The notes under the pieces: model-generated | The model's database searches: none | What the model saw: only the letters and a program-made list of their open reading frames with translations | Told to the model about the DNA's origin: nothing | Part shown: piece by piece, positions 36,770 through 39,575 of the stretch | How positions within the stretch are numbered: position 1 is the stretch's first letter | How the letters are laid out: every line of letters starts with the position of its first letter | Position numbers and translations under genes: made by a program | Source of the DNA: a virus | Reading direction: 5' to 3' (one strand) | DNA: 39,575 bases | Virus record (IMG/VR): IMGVR_UViG_3300033141_002403 | Coordinates: 1-39,575 of that record

Positions 36770-39575
36770 ATGGCTACTAATTATCCATATTGGGGACAAG
36801 CTGCTGCGTCTGGCCTGCAGAGTTTTCTGCAGGCTTTTCAGGCTATGCAGGGGTTGAAACAGCAGCAGGAACGGGCGAATTGGCAAAAACAACTTGAAGA
36901 GTACAACAGGCAGAAAATAGAACAGCAATTGCAAGCACAGTACGCGCCGCTTTCCGAAATATATGCTTCGCGAGGTATGCAAGTACCAGAAGGAATGGAT
37001 CCCAGCAGGTTAGTCCCCTGGAGCGCTTTGCCTAACATTATCCCCAATGCTAAGGAAACGATTGAAGAAACAGGTATCCCGGTTGAAACTTTGTTTGCAA
37101 TGACAAACCGTAAAATGCCTGAAGGCTTAAACATCGAAGGGAATATTCCTTGGCAATATGCTTCACCTATAATTCAGAAAGTATGGGGACAAGCAGGTAA
37201 TATTCCAGAACAAGCAACCATTGCATCTCAACCATATGCAGAGATGTTTGGAATCGAGTTGCCAGAGAAAATAACTCCTAGCGAAGCAGAAATATATAAT
37301 GCTCTTGCCAGGACGCCATATTACTCTGGATTGCTGGCAAAAAGACTAGCAGATGTTAATGGCCGTGTGCCTGGCTATATTGCAAAAGCTGCGTTGGCAG
37401 GGCGTTTCCCAGATGAAATCTTGGAACAGATACCTGATGAGGGCTTTTCTGGCGAAGTATGGGATTATATTACCTCTGGTGTTCTTGATATAGCTCAAGC
37501 AATTCAAGCAGAAAAGACGGGCACGCTACGTGAAGCTCAAGCTGCGCAGGCCTATGCTACTGTAGATAAGATACGCCAAGACATTGCTGACGCTCTAAGA
37601 GCAGGGCAACCAATCGAGACGGCTAAAATAGCTCCGTTCTTAAGCATGTTTGGCGTTGATATGTCGCAATATGGCGAAACCATTACTCCGGAAGAACTTA
37701 AAGCAATTGGACAATTCGTAGACAAAGTAGCAGGTGCTTACAAGGACTGGCAGAGTGGTCTGAAGATTGCAGCTGAAATTCCTTGGATTGACAAGCTCAA
37801 TTCCGTGGAACTAAAAGCCAAAGAACAAGAGATTGCTAAGGTTGTTCAGGATATGGCTTTGGATCTGCGTGAGGCTGATAGAAAGGATAAAGATCTTGAG
37901 AGCATTATCAATCTGCGAAATGCACAGATAGAGAATCTGGCAGCCGATACAGATGCTACTAAAGCAGAGGTGGAATACACCAAGGCAAAAGTTGTCACTG
38001 AAGCTCTAAAGCAGGCAGGAATGATGACTGAGAATGAGCTTAAGAATCTTGAGCTTGAATTTGAAAGGCAGTTTGGAAAAGAGAAGATACAAGCAGAAAT
38101 TGCTGCAAAAGCTGCCCAAGCAGGATTAGACGAGGCCAGAGCACAGCAGTTGACAGAATCGCTGCCTCTGTATCTTCAGGCAATGCAGGCTGATATAGCT
38201 GTCAAAATGGCAACGGCCAAGGAAAAGACTGAGCTTCTACCACTAATCAAACAGCAGATAGAGCAAGCAATTCGCAAGGCTGCTGCTGACGCTGGTATTG
38301 CCGAACAGGAACTAGGGCGTATGGAAGCTACGTTCCAGACTTGGGTCGATCAGCAAGCAGCTAATCTTGCAAAAACGCTGGCCGGCGTTGAAGAAACCAA
38401 AGCTTCTACAGCACTCAAGTATGCTAATGCCGACCTGGCTGCTGCGAAGACAGCGTACCAGAAATGGGAGACAGCTAACGCTCAAGCTAAACGGGACCTG
38501 GAAAATGAGTTGCTTCAGGCGCAAATATTCGATACCCGTGCTAGTGCTGAACAAAAAGAGGCTAAGACACAGGAAATCCTCCAGACACTGCCCGTAATAC
38601 TGGCTGAGATGAGAGCGAGAACTGCTCTTACCGAAGCCAAAACGTTAACCGAAAATGAACAACGCCAGGTAATTCTGGATGTGCTCAAGAGCGAAGCTGG
38701 TTTGAATGAAGCCAATGCACAGAAGGTGCTTGCGCTTATACAGCCTACGGTTAACAAAATGGCAGCCGAAACAGGATTGATTAAGGCCAAGACGGTAACC
38801 GAAGGTGTCAGGCAAGAGTTGATGGCTTCAGAAGCCGAATTGAACGAAGCAAGAATAGCTTATCAGAATTGGGTTAACGAACACGCTGATGAACAACGGC
38901 AACTTGAAAATGAATTGTTGCAAGCCAAGATATGGGGCGAACAAGCAAGCACCGAACAAAAACAGGCAGAGACGAAGAAGATATTAGACACTTTGCCTGA
39001 TATTATAGCCGAAACCAGGGCCAGGACGGCCAAACTAGAAGCAGAGACAGCGACAGAGAATGCTATCCGTGATGCAACGGTTGCTGTGCTTATGTCTCGG
39101 GCTAATCTTAATCGGCAACAGGCAGAGGAAATAGCTACGTTGTTGCAACCCCGTGTTCAGAAAATGATGGCAGAGACCGAGAATATTCAATTCCGGACTG
39201 AACGCGGCAGAGCACTTCTTGAAGGAGAGTTGAAGAAACAATTAGCCGAGATTACCGGCATAGAACTTAGCAATGAAGAGGCAAAAAAACTGTTACCTCT
39301 GAAGATTACTGCTGCTGAGCTGGAAAACGAGGAAACGCGAAACATTATTACTCGTTTGGCAATTGCAGCCAAACAAGACGACTTCAACCTGCAGAAAGCC
39401 AAAGAATCTTGGCCTATTGAGTACCAAACTATGGTTGAAGAATTAGAACAAGCGCGCAAACGGACTGAACAGATGGGCCTTGAAACCGAAGAAATGAAGC
39501 TTCGGTTAGCAAGTTTGCCTCAAGAACTTAAGTTTGAGCTTCAGGCTAAAGCTGCTATAGCCGGTCTCAAAGAAA
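36770..39575 (+). CDS. giant coiled-coil virion protein (3' end beyond the window)
   Basis: The frame from ATG 36770, behind AAGCAGGTGAATCG, is open to the right edge: 935 codons. After a Gln-rich start (to about residue 55) and a globular part with MPEGLNIEGNIP and AALAGRFPDEIL, residues from about 320 on are nearly continuous charged helix, with an internal repeat of about 135 residues. The frame continues into the gene at 1-648 if the shared GAAA is merged, giving about 1149 residues. Inferred: internal core or ejection protein that forms a long helical bundle. A siphovirus tape measure is less likely because no tail-tube genes are present. Confidence 0.8.
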   Translation, partial: MATNYPYWGQAAASGLQSFLQAFQAMQGLKQQQERANWQKQLEEYNRQKIEQQLQAQYAPLSEIYASRGMQVPEGMDPSRLVPWSALPNIIPNAKETIEETGIPVETLFAMTNRKMPEGLNIEGNIPWQYASPIIQKVWGQAGNIPEQATIASQPYAEMFGIELPEKITPSEAEIYNALARTPYYSGLLAKRLADVNGRVPGYIAKAALAGRFPDEILEQIPDEGFSGEVWDYITSGVLDIAQAIQAEKTGTLREAQAAQAYATVDKIRQDIADALRAGQPIETAKIAPFLSMFGVDMSQYGETITPEELKAIGQFVDKVAGAYKDWQSGLKIAAEIPWIDKLNSVELKAKEQEIAKVVQDMALDLREADRKDKDLESIINLRNAQIENLAADTDATKAEVEYTKAKVVTEALKQAGMMTENELKNLELEFERQFGKEKIQAEIAAKAAQAGLDEARAQQLTESLPLYLQAMQADIAVKMATAKEKTELLPLIKQQIEQAIRKAAADAGIAEQELGRMEATFQTWVDQQAANLAKTLAGVEETKASTALKYANADLAAAKTAYQKWETANAQAKRDLENELLQAQIFDTRASAEQKEAKTQEILQTLPVILAEMRARTALTEAKTLTENEQRQVILDVLKSEAGLNEANAQKVLALIQPTVNKMAAETGLIKAKTVTEGVRQELMASEAELNEARIAYQNWVNEHADEQRQLENELLQAKIWGEQASTEQKQAETKKILDTLPDIIAETRARTAKLEAETATENAIRDATVAVLMSRANLNRQQAEEIATLLQPRVQKMMAETENIQFRTERGRALLEGELKKQLAEITGIELSNEEAKKLLPLKITAAELENEETRNIITRLAIAAKQDDFNLQKAKESWPIEYQTMVEELEQARKRTEQMGLETEEMKLRLASLPQELKFELQAKAAIAGLKE
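38453..39262 (+). repeat. two tandem 405-bp repeats in the coiled-coil gene
   Basis: Unit 1 begins at 38453 (AYQKWETANA) and unit 2 at 38858 (AYQNWVNEHA). Aligned segments include LENELLQAQI / LENELLQAKI, ILQTLPVILAEMRARTA / ILDTLPDIIAETRARTA and LIQPTVNKMAAET / LLQPRVQKMMAET. Unit length is 135 codons. A weaker earlier copy may begin near TFQTWVDQQ, at about 38333. Confidence 0.75.

Noticed and set aside
36770-39575. Siphovirus tape measure protein
   Set aside because: No tail tube, terminator or tail assembly chaperone genes accompany it, and the portal-adaptor-nozzle set indicates a short tail.

Overview
The window reads as an essentially complete genome of a temperate, short-tailed (podovirus-like) bacteriophage of a Bacillota host, probably a Clostridia relative. 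Support for the host comes from strong AGGAGG-type ribosome binding sites with many GTG/TTG starts, an ImmA/IrrE plus Cro/CI-type immunity pair, an ArpU/RinA-type late regulator and an M15-type endolysin; I cannot name the host. No ribosomal or host metabolic genes are present. The coiled-coil gene that runs off the right end (36770-39575) continues in frame into the partial gene at the left end (1-648) if the shared 4 bases GAAA at both ends are merged. The sequence is therefore probably a circular, or circularly permuted, molecule opened inside one virion gene.

Layout: 1-4363 holds large internal virion proteins, one carrying a LysM domain. 4419-5230 is a lysis cassette: YvrJ/holin-like protein, M15 peptidase and a small protein. 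5269-5619 (-) is a secreted-protein 'moron'. 5879-6177 is attP, with the 3' 50 nt of a tRNA-Arg(CCU) between repeated arm-type sites. 6138-8130 (-) holds integrase, ImmA-like protease and repressor. 8177-8277 is a divergent promoter/operator region. 8342-15508 is the early operon: excisionase-like HTH, Gam-like protein, Sak4-like ATPase, SSB, a replication initiator with iterons inside its gene, a G39P-like helicase loader, two MazG-like proteins and many small Cys-rich or membrane proteins.

About 16139-17990 is a G+C-rich block. It contains a structured noncoding stretch, a bidirectional terminator, two minus-strand genes of unknown function (one with a ribbon-helix-helix N-terminus), a near-consensus promoter and a pair of operator-like palindromes. 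17995-21471 continues on the plus strand with a RyR-like protein, RuvC-like resolvase, ThyX and the ArpU/RinA-type activator. 21480-22170 is a long noncoding region with three intrinsic terminators, a tRNA-Tyr(GUA)-like gene that lacks the usual long variable arm, and an H-type pseudoknot. I regard it as the strongest candidate for an undescribed (perhaps GOLLD/ROOL-like) phage RNA.

22171-39575 is the late operon: ParB/MT-A70 methylase fusion, PD-(D/E)XK-type nuclease, fibre-like proteins, a DUF5681-type putative small terminase, large terminase, portal, scaffold, DUF5309-type major capsid, adaptor, nozzle, fibre and ejection-type proteins. No long-tail tape-measure/tube/sheath set is seen, which together with the portal, adaptor and nozzle order supports podovirus morphology.

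Working model (inference): repressor and ImmA hold lysogeny. On induction the 8249-8277 promoter drives replication and recombination genes, ArpU/RinA-type protein switches on late genes across the terminator-rich RNA region, and the M15 peptidase with the holin-like protein releases virions.
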